From Cristatella mucedo (lineage: Eukaryota > Bryozoa > Phylactolaemata > Cristatellidae), in contig WPIO01000100.1 in the NCBI GenBank assembly GCA_009760855.2, positions 1,440,001 through 1,504,000 of the forward strand: DNA of 64,000 nt. Direction: 5' to 3'. The position numbers were made by a program, and so were the translations under genes. Of this stretch, positions 1 to 10,609 are shown piece after piece. Each line of letters begins with the position of its first letter. The first letter of the stretch is position 1. The notes below the pieces were generated by a model that had not been told where the DNA came from, ran no database searches, and saw nothing but the letters and a program-made list of their open reading frames with translations.

Positions 1-426
1 ATGAAGGGACCTAAAAGTGAGCGACAAAACCTTGAAGTCAATCCGTTGCTTGACTGGTAGCCAGTGCAGGTCGGCGAGAAGTGGAGTAATGTGGCAACTG
101 CGACGCTCACGACAGACAAGCCTAGCTGCAGAGTTTTGCACCAGCTGCAATCGCCTGATTGCACATGCCGGTAGGCCAGTAAGCAGTGAGTTGCAGAAGT
201 CGAGACGGGATGTCACGAATGCATGGACCAACTTAGACGTGGTATCCTTATCTAAACAAGCCCGAATTTTAGCAATATTATGAAGCTGAAAATAGGCAGA
301 TTTGACCGCGGAGCTGATATGGTCGTCTAATGAGAGGTCGCTTTGGAATATGACACCTAGATTTCGAGCTGATTCGACAGGAGATATGCTGGCAGAGCCA
401 ATTTTGAGCGTCAGCCTTTCCAATTC
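1..426 (-). mobile_element. Alpha-family L2/CR1-like LINE, C-terminal part of reverse transcriptase ORF, open
   Basis: Read on the minus strand from about 425 down to the window edge, one frame stays open for about 141 codons without a stop. It contains the segments SARNLGVIFQSDLSLDDHI, HAFVTSRLDFCNSLLTGLPA and LLADLHWLPVKQRIDFKV. These belong to the thumb and C-terminal region that follows the catalytic domain in L2/CR1-group non-LTR retrotransposon ORF2 proteins. There is no methionine start because the copy begins inside the ORF (5' truncation or a break at 426) and its 3' end lies beyond the left edge. The intact frame implies a recent insertion. The same segment recurs at 51.6-53.1 kb. 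It is a non-LTR fragment, not a host gene. Confidence 0.88.
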
Positions 427-730
427 ACGGCGGGCCGCTGCATGCATTGGCGCAGCGACCGCCATGCAGAGCATTACCCAACCCTGTTCCACGTGGCGGC
501 CGCGCGAATGCGGTAAAGGTCGGAGCGAGCCCATTGCAGCGCTCCCGTCGCGCAAGTCGGCACGGCACGAAGCCAGCACCTCGCCGCGAGACACAACTCA
601 CGCGTCCACGTCCGCGGCGCTCGAGACGGAGCGATCGAGACGGAGCGCTCGCTCTCTCGTTCGGCGCAGCTGGTGCGGAGCCACTCGCGAGAGACTCGCC
701 GTTCGCGAGCGTCGCCGTCTGTAGCTCCGA
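427..730. other. GC- and CpG-rich unassigned segment
   Basis: The sequence changes abruptly from LINE to a CpG-rich stretch with many cgcg and gagcg motifs. Overlapping open frames run on both strands, as expected from GC richness, and none resembles a known protein. It may be an unmethylated regulatory patch or an unrecognised repeat. Confidence 0.4.
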
Positions 731-1262
731 AAAGGCGCAAAAACTGAGTGGGCGCTACGCAAGGTGCTGTAGCCAACGGACTTCGTGTCACGCAGCAAAG
801 AGAAAGTGAGCAGCGTAGCCGAGTCGAGTGGGCAGTCGAGGAAGTGAGCAGTAGGGAAGCGGCAGCTCAGGACGGCCGGAAAGGATGTGCCACAGTCGGC
901 GGCACGAGAGTACGTATCGTTGAGTGAGAAATGCGGAAGTGAGTACCACATTTTACGAGTTGGAGGTCAAAGCGAAAGCGTCTGTCGCCAAGGGTGTTCA
1001 AGCATCGGAATGGAACAGCTAGACCTGAGAACGATAGGAGGTTGAAACCGGTGCAGCAGTTCAGCTAGGTATGAAAGAGCCAAGCCGTGGCGGCCCCCGC
1101 GGTTCAGCGTAAGAACTTAACTCTGTACCCATCGATCAACCGGAAGCCGCCGAAGCTGTTTCAGCACCGGAGACACGCGGTCAGTCCTCTGAGATTTGTT
1201 AACTAGCCTTGCAGCCGTACGGCCACGGTCAATCCTCTGAGATTTGGAAACTAGCCTTGCAG
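731..1262 (-). mobile_element. Beta-family LINE, end of reverse transcriptase ORF, decayed
   Basis: The minus strand translates, with stops and frame breaks, to RLVNKSQRIDRVSPVLKQLR and then LALSYLAELLHRFQPP. This is the C-terminal region of a second L2/CR1-like lineage also seen at 20.6-21.1 kb (minus), 31.1-31.7 kb (plus) and 57.1-57.7 kb (plus). The reading ends toward 731 in the segment corresponding to YSRAADCGTSFPAVLSC. Together with the next two entries it forms one arm of an inverted duplication whose partner lies at 30.5-31.7 kb. Confidence 0.8.
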
Positions 1263-1682
1263 CCGTATTCATCGCTAGCTGCACTGGCCTAATGACGTAG
1301 CCAGTTGCGCTCAGCCTAGCTAATTGCGCAGAGCAAAGCTAAGAGTCAAACGCGCTATCTACGCTGACAGCAGCAAGCGTGAGTCGACAGGTGTCCGCTG
1401 GTGCACACGATTTACGCCGCTGCACGATTGACGCGCCCCATTTAAAGCCGGCTATACCGTGCAGGCGTTTGGGTTATTTCGGATGGGACAAAAAATGGCA
1501 AGCGACTTAATTAAACTGTGACTCCGATGAGAAAGGAAATGCTAAGAAAAGCGAGTAAAATGGCGACCATTTACGGCCCCAGCAATCACCTAAGAGTAGT
1601 GTAGGGTCTTAGTGATGGTGGCGACTCGCTCTTGCTCAAGAGGTGAGGGAAAAAGAGGGCGAGGCATCGAACTGCGACCGCG
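1263..1682. repeat. Non-LINE spacer of the inverted composite duplication, arm 1
   Basis: About 420 bases joining the beta fragment on the left to the alpha fragment on the right. It is present in inverted orientation at 30736-31110. Shared landmarks include ctaagagtagtgtagggtct, ggctataccgtgcaggcgtt and tttcggatgggacaaaaaat. By eye the copies differ by scattered substitutions and small indels, for example about 11 bases near 1580. No coding frame or known motif is visible. Confidence 0.8.
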
Positions 1683-1858
1683 TCAGCTCAGCTGTTGTCA
1701 AGTCTGCCGACTTTTAGCTACGTAACGTGGCGAAAATACGGGCCAGCTTGTACAGGGATATCACATCCAAGTTCGCCCATGCATTTGTGACATACCGCCT
1801 CGAATTCTGCCACTCACCGCTGGCAGGTCTTACTATCTGTGCAATAAGGAGGTTGAAG
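1683..1858 (+). mobile_element. Alpha-like LINE fragment, reverse transcriptase C-terminal region
   Basis: The plus strand reads, with breaks, as a relative of KFAHAFVTYRLEFCHSPLAG, the alpha motif HAFVTSRLDFCNSLLTGLPA. The fragment stops at about 1858 right after the ggaggttgaagat segment, where similarity to the second arm (30532 on the opposite strand) also ends. It is old and non-functional. Confidence 0.7.
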
Positions 1859-1929
1859 ATAATTGAAGGTAACCGTAAAAAAGATAACCGTAGCTAATCG
1901 TAATAAATAATCGTAACCGTTGGCCGCTG

Positions 1930-2400
1930 TCGCGATTTGCGCCACTGGCAGCGAGCGAGCGAGCGCGCGGGTGGGGGGGGGGCTCCTCCTCCTCTCGCTC
2001 ACTCCTCGCGGAGCGGCCGCGGCGCGGAGGCGAAGGTGACGATGACGTCGCTGCGCGCAATCGGTCGCCCGGCGACGTGGCCGCGGCTCGAGGTTCGGAG
2101 GAGTGAGAGCAGGCGCGAGCGACGACGCAGGAGAATCGCGTCCGCCCCTCTTTTTTGAATCGGCTGTTCTCTGCGTGCACATTTTTCTCGGAATTTTTGT
2201 TGATAAAAGCGGCCTTGGCTTCCCGATAAGGAGAGCGGACGGAGCTCAGCGGAGAGAGTGCACCGGTGGCACTCAGTGTCCTCTGGCGAGCGAGCGCCCT
2301 CTGGTGAGCGAGCGAGCGAGCGAGCGCTCGAGCGGCCCAGGGCCCAGCACTCGCGAAGCTCTGTAGCGGGCGGAGGAGGCGGAAGGTGGCCGCGCCTTCA
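1930..2400. other. CpG-rich patch with gagcgagcgagcg runs
   Basis: A strongly GC-rich stretch with a ten-base G tract at 1973-1982 and short GCGA tandem runs near 1950-1965 and 2305-2330. Open frames on both strands are low-complexity and have no recognisable domain. It could be a CpG island, but no TATA box or clear initiator is seen. Confidence 0.4.
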
Positions 2401-2445
2401 GCTTTTGTAATAATTAGCCTCGTCCAGTCTGCGACTTTTTCTGTC

Positions 2446-2614
2446 CAAAAAAATAGAACACTAGCTGATTTAACAGCCTCTTTTGTATAGCGACAGAAGA
2501 GCCTTTATGGCTATCACTACCACTTGCTGCGGCGATAAAGGATCGCCCACCGCAGGGTTTGAACCCACGACCCCGGGACCGAATTCGTGAAAAGCAACGG
2601 CTTTACCTAGGGGG
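2446..2614 (-). mobile_element. SINE A (tRNA-derived), minus orientation
   Basis: The reverse complement has a tRNA-like head with a B-box-like element (complement of gggtttgaaccca at 2555-2567) and ends in the family tail that reads ctagctgatttaacagcctc on the plus strand. The A-box side is damaged near a ten-base G run at 2610-2619. Confidence 0.8.
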
Positions 2615-2879
2615 GGGGGACATCGCGTCTCACCAAAAGTTGGATGACCTCGCCGTCAAGATTAGTTCAGCTACAATCGCTAGCTACCGCAGCGACGTCC
2701 GTCGTAATGTAGGTCAACTATTCTAAAACGACAAGCCATTTGATGACCTCATTTTCTTCACTGTAAAGTTGGCATACTTTTGGCAAAAGAGCGTCGCCAA
2801 AGCCAGGGCCTGCTTGGATTGGAGTAGGAAAGCCAAACTAATTGCCACGTTTGTGACGTCGCCTCTAGCTCATAATATC

Positions 2880-3055
2880 TCGCAATGTCTCGCACTAAAT
2901 TGAGATCTTCGAGCGATCGAGCCTTCGGATCACACGCACCAAAAGTGCGGCTTCCGCTTCCGGCTACAGTCACTATCTTCGATGACCTAGCATCATTTAA
3001 ATGTCCGCAAGAAGCGCACCTGTTCTGTCCAGCTTTAGTTTGACCCGTGAACTTA
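2880..3055 (+). mobile_element. L2/CR1-like LINE fragment, extreme C-terminus (third lineage)
   Basis: The plus strand reads LRSSSDRAFGSHAPKVRLP and then DDLASFKCPQEAHLFCPA. This matches the general C-terminal pattern of L2/CR1 ORF2 proteins, in which a GDRAFSSYAPKAWNSLP-like stretch is followed by SFKRxLKTHLF. The wording differs from alpha and beta and resembles the fragment at 28.3 kb. Confidence 0.65.
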
Positions 3056-3084
3056 ATTGTTTTGTTTCTGTATACTTTTCGCGC

Positions 3085-3545
3085 TTACCAGTGAAGGATC
3101 AGTGACAGTGCAAGTTGGTGATGCATTTCTGACATCCCGTCTGGACATCTGCAGCTCAGTGCACGCAGGCCTTCTAGTCGCTGTAGCAAAGTATTTGCAG
3201 TTGATACAAAAACTGTGCTGCCAGGCTTGTCTGTCGGCAATGTCCAAGTTGTCACCGACCTGCTCTGGCTACTCACTTAGCAGCGTTTCGACTCACAGGT
3301 TTCGTCACTGGCCTTTAGGATTCTTTTGCTTTTAGCTAGCCACCTAACCGAACTATGTTCCAATCAGACTGAGCATCGTAACTGGGGCTCTTCTGACCTA
3401 ATTAGCTTCGCCTTCAACCGACCTCAAACCCTTTGGAGACAGTGTCTCTAGTTTGCATGCTCCCAATGAATACCTGAAAGTCGCTCCCGACTGACGTCAA
3501 GGCATCGTCTGAGTCGAAGACATTTAAAAAAGAAGATTACACCTC
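3085..3545 (+). mobile_element. Old alpha-like LINE fragment
   Basis: The plus-strand frame from about 3057 reads VGDAFLTSRLDICSSVHAG and later QLIQKLCCQACLSA, a decayed version of the alpha stretch HAFVTSRLDFCNSLL...QLVQNSAARLVC. Further on, near 3400-3540, NPLETVSLVCMLP and KASSESKTFKK correspond to the GDRAFSSYAPK and SPDLTTFKR portions. Several frame changes and stops show that it is dead. Confidence 0.65.
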
Positions 3546-3572
3546 CCCTTTTTCATTCCAGTATCTGCTGGG

Positions 3573-3612
3573 ATTAAAAGAGACTGTTAAATCAGCTAGG
3601 ATTTTTTTCTTT
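3573..3612 (+). mobile_element. SINE A 3' tail fragment
   Basis: Only the last 40 bases of SINE A are recognisable (gagactgttaaatcagctag plus a T-rich end). The tRNA-like head is missing. Confidence 0.5.
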
Positions 3613-4615
3613 CGAAGCATCTGTAAAGTGCCAAATAGAGAGCGATAGAGTTCTCAGAGGGCCCCATACATTTTCATCATTGTCATTGCTAGTGTTACCA
3701 TCGTCAGCGAATTGTGGAAATGAGCTCTGAAGGCCGGGCACGGAAATGCAAAAAACCTCTGCAGCCAGTCATCTTTACGAAGGTGAAGGCCACAGCTACT
3801 TGGTTGCGTCCCCAGAGGACAGGAGTGCACGAGAGCGCTGAAGCTGGCGCAGCCGTCGGTGCAGCGATTGGCTGTTTACCCCAGCGGTAAGCGGCTCCAA
3901 TTTCATTATCCAGGTCGCTGTTTCGAGACCTTCAGCAGGCAACGAAGCGTCGACCGCTGAAAGCGACGCGACGTTGCCACAATGGCTTCCCTCCCGCGGC
4001 GTAAATGAGGCAGCTGAATCAGTCGATATCAGCTTTAATTGGTTGAGCGAGCAATGAAAGGGGCCATGCCGTGGCGGGAATTACTGGTCAAAGTCGGAGT
4101 TCTCCTTTACATCCGTCAATTAATCGAGCAAGAGCCGCGGCCGCTTCTTTCTGTAAGCAGACTCTACGCACGTGACTCCATTCCCCGCGTGTCCCTACCT
4201 AGCGGCGTATTCCGCACCGTCTAAAGTTGGCGTGTCGGCTTTTCTCAGCAGCTAAACGCGAGCTATCGCAGTCTAGCTTAAGGAGAACCCCGGGTGCCTG
4301 TAAGATCTTACGCCAGCCACAGCCGAAACTAGTCCCTACTCATGAATGGGGATTTACCACGATGACTAGTCGCGGACACGGCCTCTTCTGTATGCAACTT
4401 TTAAACGACAGGCGGCCATCAAAGGGAATTACGAGCTGTCTCGAGAAATTACGAAATTACGGAATCACGAGACGTCTCGAAAGCGGTCGCCCTGCGATGG
4501 ATTGCGACGGCTGCGAGTGTTCCCTCCAGCCGTACGTGCAGGGTTTTGAATGAGGACAGAGGTCGGTTTAATCGGTCGTTTAGCCTTTTTAACGAAATTG
4601 ACAAGACATCCGGGA
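3613..4615. other. Unassigned; possible tRNA-like remnant at 3870-3940
   Basis: No gene recognised. At 3870-3940, ccccagcggtaagcgg followed about 35 bases later by tgtttcgagacct resembles RNA polymerase III A and B boxes and may be a very old SINE. The remaining open frames are short and unlike known proteins. Confidence 0.3.
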
Positions 4616-5115
4616 TCAAATGTCCACAAATACCCGCCCCTCCTCCCCGCGGCGACGCCCCGGGCGCTCGTTCCCAGACTAGGGCCCCGCCGCAGGACGC
4701 GCTGTGCAGCGCTCCTCCTGAGGAGACGCCCGACTCTCGCGACGCCCGACTCTCCGCGACCGACCCCATCCGAGCGGCGAGCGCGGACGCAGGCGCTCCG
4801 GCGAAGACGCTCCGTCGGGGCGCAGCCCGAACGCGCACTGCAGGCCTGGCCTGGACTCGTCGGCGAGCGCGGGGGTTTCGCGCCGGGCTCGCCCGTCGGC
4901 CGCTTATCGACGGATAAGTTTTACGGCATTGCACGGCGACCCAGCGTGCCGTGAGCATGCATTAACCGTCGCCTTTGATCAGCGCTGCCGCCGCGAAGCT
5001 CTAAAGCGATCGCAGTAATAGGCGCAAGCGCCGTTGCTGTTTGGCGACAAAGAACGCGGCGGCGGCGAGAGCTGCCACCGCCGCCGCCGACTCTGCGACG
5101 CTCGACGAGCGATGA
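4616..5115. other. CpG-rich patch
   Basis: Highly GC-rich, with overlapping frames of 120-170 codons on both strands composed mostly of Arg, Ala, Pro and Ser, which is typical of spurious ORFs in CpG-rich DNA. A GGCGGCGG/CCGCCGCC inverted pair lies near 5058-5090. No domain is seen. Confidence 0.4.
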
Positions 5116-5273
5116 GTCGGTCGTTTCGGTCGCAAGCGAGCACCTTACCTCTAGGCTAAGACCCGGGGGTCAGCCTTGTTTGCTTAACTCAGTAAAGGGA
5201 GCCTAGTTCATCGAATGGCTCTCGATAAAACTTCGTAGTTCATTAAATCCAGGACGATGTCTAGATCTCTAAT

Positions 5274-5462
5274 ACTTTAATAATAATAATAATATTGCAT
5301 TTGTATACCGATCTCAGAGAACTTAATATCTTTCTAGGCACTTTACATCATATGCTGTAAAGAAAGCACGGCGGTATGGTTAGCGGTAGCATACACAATG
5401 TCAGCACGCATACACAAACAAACGGAAAATTACCAGGACCCAACAAACGTTAAAGGGAAATT
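5274..5462 (-). mobile_element. Alpha LINE 3' UTR and (ATT)n tail, old
   Basis: Plus-strand reading taataataataataat followed by ctcagagaacttaatatctt and a gcactttacat block, then agcggtagcatacacaatgt. This is the reverse complement of the alpha 3' UTR. The copy is 5'-truncated near 5462. Confidence 0.75.
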
Positions 5463-5604
5463 CTTAAACAAAGAGAGAAAGGCCGTACGGATAAGCGCAC
5501 GGTATTGATCTAGACAGCAACCTCCAAGCTTTTCTCGGCATGTGTTTATCCGGGTATCTCGGCCCACTATTGAGGGAGAATTCGGGCTGCGGTTCAAATG
5601 CACT

Positions 5605-5658
5605 CACAGGTATCGCGATCGTATGTATCGCAGGTATCACAGGTATCGCGATCGTGGC
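5605..5658. repeat. Short degenerate tandem of aggtatcgc units
   Basis: aggtatcgcgatcg occurs twice (about 5608 and 5641) with two shorter aggtatc-type units between. GCGATCGC-like palindromic words are embedded. Confidence 0.6.
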
Positions 5659-5662
5659 TTGC

Positions 5663-7080
5663 CCACCATTCGGCAGCACGGTAACGTAGCCAGCTCGCGA
5701 CCGCCGCCCCCGGAAGAACGGATGTGCGTGCACAGCTATTTGCTTAGTCACACAACAGAGTCTTTAAGATAACCCTCACCGAATTAAAGCCGATAAGAAT
5801 CTAAGCAGCGCTGTCTCTAGTTATTAAAACAGGTTCTCCTCTCTTGATAAATAAATAAATATATATATATACATTTATTTATAAAAGTGAGAAAGCCCAT
5901 GCGTCCCTCCGTCACGAGGAAATATGGCGACCAGTACTTCTGCGAGAGACGCGTAATAGACGACACAATAGATGACACAATTACTGTGACTCAACGGAGC
6001 GAGTCCACAGGAAGTGCTCTCTAGTATATGTATGCAAATGCGAATCTTCCTCGACCGACAACTCAGTGGCTGCATAATCGTCTCTCCCCCCCCCCGCATT
6101 TTTGAGCAATCGTTCCTATGGTGGATGCCTTTTGTTTGATGTGCATTCTGAAACTGAAATATCTCTGCATCGCTTGAGTCTGTGTCTTTGCTCTGTGACA
6201 TCACATCCATCTTTTGCTTCCCGCTCTCTGTCTCTGTCTCTTGTATCTCTGCCTTCCTATTCCCTCTGCTCCTCTCACCCGGCCTCGGCCAATCTCAAAA
6301 GATCTCGCAGCCTCGCTATCGACCTGGCCATTTCTCGATCAACTTCCCTTCAGGGATTCCACGTCTGCCGCAAGAACATCTGGCGGCTCGCACATTTTCG
6401 CACTTTCAAGCCAACCCAGCAGATAACACAGTGGTAGAGGGGTAAGGCTCAGCAGCATTAACATCAAATCGCCAGCTCTGAATCTAAGCTGATTTTCAAA
6501 GCAATTGCTAATAGCATCCGTTACCAGGCCCCTGGTCAGCGCTCTCTGACCAGGAGGCGTCAGTAACTCATTGGCAAGGCACTGGAAAAGATCGGCAGTG
6601 AGAAGCGTACGCCGCCGCTGCCAGCAGCGGCGGCAGAGAGGTCATTGTGGTGAACGAGCGTAACCTGACTAACTATGAGTAGAACAAAAGAACCTGTTCA
6701 TTTTTAACCGGAAAGGACAGGCACTGGCCGGATGGGACCAGTACAATTGCCGGCTTGGGCAGACAATTGCCAGCCTCAAGGCTTGGCAGGCAGAGACCAC
6801 AGGGCCAGCGCGACGGCTTCGCGCGTGCCAGGCTTTGGCTTGTGCGCAGTAGTGCGGGCCGGTTAGGCGGCACACCAAAAGGCACCCACCCACCCACCGA
6901 GGGATTACGATTAGAGTCACACTGGCCAGCCACCTACGATTGCTCACGGGATCGGCATCCAAAGTTCACGGGCTTTCTAAATCATGTTTGCCGGATTGGC
7001 GGGTCGGTCGGCCCGGTCCGGACGGCTCGCTCGAAGCCTCCGGTGCTGCGAGAGCATTCGGCGCATTAATCAAGACAGCC
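5663..7080. other. Unassigned, with two small inverted repeats
   Basis: No gene recognised. Two hairpin-forming sequences are visible: cctggtcag (6531-6539) with ctgaccagg (6546-6554), and gccgccgctg with cagcggcggc around 6611-6634. A ten-base C run lies at 6086-6095. Open frames at 6102-6445 and 6669-7069 show no domain. Confidence 0.35.
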
Positions 7081-7168
7081 TGACGTAATCTAGGCCGAGT
7101 GACGTAATCTCTGCCGCTCTGCGACGAGCTCGGCGAAACGCCGCTCAGCGATTTTAGCGTGACGTAAG
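7081..7168 (+). promoter_or_regulatory. Cluster of three TGACGTAA motifs
   Basis: TGACGTAAT at 7081-7089 and 7100-7108, and TGACGTAAG at 7160-7168, all in the same orientation within 88 bases of CpG-rich sequence. TGACGTAA is a recognised core for CREB/ATF-type and related bZIP factors. The first two are 19 bases apart. No adjacent gene start was identified, so function is inference. Confidence 0.35.
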
Positions 7169-8470
7169 CGTTGCAGAGGTTGAACGAAGAGAGACTGCAC
7201 TCGCCGCGCCCCCCCTGCCTGGCCACTTTCGATCATCATCACGTGCGCGCAGTCTCGCGGCCTCGTGACCGCGGCAGAGATTGCACAGCTCGAAGGATTC
7301 AAACACCGCCCCCTCCCTCCTCCCCCTTTTTTTTTTTTAGCCCAGCCCCGGTCGCACGACTGGAGCCGGTGGCGACGGTTGCGCCTGCTTCCAGAGAGCC
7401 CTTCCTTCGCTATGCGGGGCAGTGGGCCCTACAGGCCGCCCTAGAGGCTGGCTCGGCCGGTCTGAGAGTCGACGCAGGCACTTGCATCTCCGCCGAATCG
7501 GCTTCGAGTCGGCGGTTTCTGAAACGTCCGTCGATGCCTACGATCGTCAGCCGCCGACGGAGCCTCGGTCCGACCGATGTGATGTCGGTCGGCCTTCAAA
7601 CCCCGCCTCACCGGGTTTGGGCTGGGTAACATCCGCCTCACCATGCCGGAAGCTTTGAGTTGGTACCAGCTTTGATTTCTAGAAACGCAACCCTAATCTA
7701 ACAAAGGGGGGCATAATTTTGGCAAATATTTCGATCCAGTTGGCGACCAGCATTCCTCGGTCAGCTCAATCCTTGGGCGCCTCGGGCAGTGCCTTTGGAG
7801 TTTGCCTTTTTGCTGGTCATTTTGTCTTACTCGTTCCTCTTAATGCGAAAGCTTCTCTCTTCCGTGCAAGACCGATTACCCCGACGCTAAGGCAACACCT
7901 AATATGCGTTCAAGCTGACCACGACATCTGTTATTGGCACTGCTACGTAGCCTGCCCCCTCTGGAGCGCCGACCCAGAGCAGCGCTCCAACTGAGCTCAT
8001 CCTGTTTTCACACTACACCCAATACCGATACGATGCTAATGAAGTGACGAACGAGCTGGGCGCCTGCAGTCCACCGCGACGGCATTCCTTTTGCTGCCAA
8101 GTATTTTAATCTGAAAAGTGCCCACAGGCCGTATAAGCAACACGCCGCAGCTGCCGAGCTGCCGCAGATGCAAGCGACCAGTTCTAACGGCTAGAATATG
8201 GTATGATGCTGGTGAATGCTGAACGTATTGGCCGTATGTGTATCAACAGCTACTAACGTAGGCTATTTCTTTATTACATGTAAGGAACGTGGCAATTCCC
8301 CTTAAAAGCACCCCCTCCAACAATCGAACGCCTGACGTTTTAAGTTGGATACCGTAATCAAAATACTTTGTAAAACGCAGAGGAACACGCGGATTGTGGA
8401 CCTCAGAGTCGTTTTAGTGGATGGACAATAGCTTATTGTCTAAAAGCTTGTGCACATAACGTCAATGTGC
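7169..8470. other. Unassigned
   Basis: GC-rich to about 7650, then ordinary composition. A T-rich run follows cccc near 7320-7338. A 152-codon frame at 7171-7629 is basic and low-complexity, with no recognisable domain. Nothing else identified. Confidence 0.3.
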
Positions 8471-8479
8471 ATGTATTTC

Positions 8480-8562
8480 AAGACCGAGGTCGTGGGCTTG
8501 AGCCCCGTGGCATATGTGAAGCGCCTGAATTAAGTTCTCTTAGGGTGCTGTAAGAAGGAACT
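8480..8562 (+). mobile_element. SINE B fragment, plus orientation
   Basis: Contains gaccgaggtcgtgggcttga (B-box region) followed by ccccgtggcatatgtgaagc and the tail gcgcctgaattaagttctct. The 5' tRNA-like half is degraded. Confidence 0.7.
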
Positions 8563-8574
8563 ATATTTTTGCAT

Positions 8575-8716
8575 ATTTATTTAGGGGCAGGAGAGCCTTA
8601 ACGGTTAGTATCACCGCTTGCAGTGGGCAAAACAATGGATCGCCAACCGAAAGACTCAAACCCACAACTTGGGTCGTGAAGTCCGAGCACCTTACCCTAA
8701 GGCTAAGACCCAGGGG
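8575..8716 (-). mobile_element. Old SINE A-like element, minus orientation
   Basis: Starts with an (ATTT)-type tail, then gagagccttaacggttagta and a B-box-like actcaaacccacaac, ending in an A-box-like complement (gagcaccttaccctaaggct). The segment around 5130-5175 carries a similar end. Confidence 0.55.
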
Positions 8717-9536
8717 CTAAACCACATCTTGACAGCCGTGCTTGGACGACCTCTACTTGTGCCCAAGCGCCTAGCAGTAAGCGATGCTGGTCCTCCCAAA
8801 GTATGGCAGACGAGGCTTCTAGCCGAGTGGCCTCATTATCACGCCATCCTCGCAGAAAGCAACTCGCTTGTTCTAGGCTGGACTTAAGATGGCGTCACTG
8901 TCCACCTGCCTGCATCTAGGCTCATTTCATTTCTCTGCCTACATTTTCGCAATAATCCTAGAGCGATAGCAGAAGCCACTGGAATTATTCGTCTTGCGTT
9001 TCTTTTTTAGAAGGCCATAATTGCAAACGTTGGAGAAACGCGTGCGCGCTGCCTAGGATGGTGGAGCACACGAACGACGGCGGACGCCTGGCGGCGAATT
9101 TTTCAGCTTGAGGTCGGCTAGATCGGCTAAGCTCCGAGAAACTGAGCCTATCAGAGAGCTTGCCTTAGTTCAGCGGAAGCGGATGCCAAAGCCGTCGAGC
9201 CGATAGATGTTATCGCTTAGTCGTCTGCATGTGTCAGGATGCATTGGCGGGCGTGTGATTATTGCTCACGCACAACATTCGCCTGTGCCATGCCTGTCGC
9301 CATACCTCTCAGCTGCCTATTAGGGCTTCACACTTTCTCGGCTTTCCCCTGCGCCGGGGAGTTTGCGACCCTTAAAGAAAAGATGGCTGACCCGCCTGCA
9401 GGCCCTTTGTTACTTCCTTCATCGCTGCACGCCGAGTTCACCGGAAGCGGGATACTCAGCCGTCTGGCTGGAGTGAGTGGGAGGCGCACAGCGTCCTAAA
9501 ATGGCCGCCGCTGAATTATAGCGGTATGTATTTGAC
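8717..9536. other. Unassigned
   Basis: No gene, repeat family or structured element recognised. Open frames are under 90 codons and have no known motif. Confidence 0.3.
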
Positions 9537-9745
9537 GAGCCACGATGTCACATTAGGTAAGGTGGTTGCTCTTTGCGACCTCGCCCCCCACCCAATGTCG
9601 CGGGTTTGAATCCTTCGTTGGGCGATCCTTTATTGCCGCTGCAAGCGACGGCGACGGCCTCCTGTAGTGCTCTTCTGATAGCTACCTGATGGCTCTTCTG
9701 CCGCCGTGCAAAGAGGGACTGTGAAATCACCTAGTATTATTTGCT
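9537..9745 (+). mobile_element. SINE A, plus orientation
   Basis: gagccacgatgtcacattag followed by taaggtggttgc (A box region), B box gggtttgaatcc at 9602-9613, then ttgggcgatcctttattgcc and the tail ending in cctagtattattt. An internal duplication of the gctcttctg region makes this copy longer than the others. Confidence 0.82.
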
Positions 9746-10609
9746 GGTACCGTTTAAGCTGCCTCGGGCGAGGGACGTGTCCATTGTTCAATTTAGACGA
9801 ACGTTCAGCTTTCAGCAACGCTTTGCTGCAACGGCGAAGGATTGCTGCGGTCTGGTTCGGAACGTGCAGCCATCGGGGGGGGGGACAACTGCCGGTCACG
9901 GTCGTTGCTTTAAAGTTCGCCATGCCTGCTCTCGTTCTTTACTGGCGACACGCGGGCATTTCAATCGTCGCTCGTTGCAAGGCAATAATTTCCACATATC
10001 TGCACGAGTTGGCCTCCATGAAAACTCGCTGTACCGCTCGGAGCTGTCCATCTGACGTAGGACGCGTAGCTAAACTATTTGCGGGATTGCGTCGGCTGTA
10101 GCCCGAGCGGACCGATGAGATTCGTCAAAGACCGCTATGCAGTGACGTAAAGGGCACTCGAGAAGACCAGCAAACGAGCTGCAACATCCGAGGCCTGGCA
10201 TCGCAGCGAGCGCATTTAAATGGCCAACACCGCGATTAAGAACTTTGGCACCGACGGGACGAGAAGCCGTCCCGACTCGAGGCCGTAATGCCTGCGGTTT
10301 GAGGTGCTCGACAAACCAGCGTTAAAGAGCTCTTTAACGGAGCGTACCGCTCAGCGACAAGGAGGCATCGGCTGCTCGATGAGAAGAAACAGTGACAAGA
10401 AGGCACCGGCTGCTCTCGCATGCCAGCTGCGCAGCTGTCGCCGATGGATTTTTTCGCCTGGCATTCGCCGCGCATTTCGCCTGGCGACGCTCGATAGCCT
10501 CCGTTGCCCGGCTAACCGCCGCCTTCGCTGCCACACTGCTGCCTAGACTCGAGCCTTCGGTGACCAAAATAAGCCGCCTGGGTATTTTCGCACCGCTCCG
10601 AGCGAACCT
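9746..10609. other. Unassigned, GC-rich toward the right
   Basis: No gene recognised. Contains a ten-base G tract (9875-9884). Frames of 80-130 codons on both strands have no domain. Confidence 0.3.

Noticed and set aside
4449-4958. Overlapping 120-170 codon frames on both strands in CpG-rich DNA (also 14.1-14.6, 16.5-17.2, 60.8-61.4, 63.3-63.9 kb)
   Set aside because: GC-rich DNA has few stops. Frames overlap on both strands, are dominated by Arg/Ala/Ser/Pro and show no motif.
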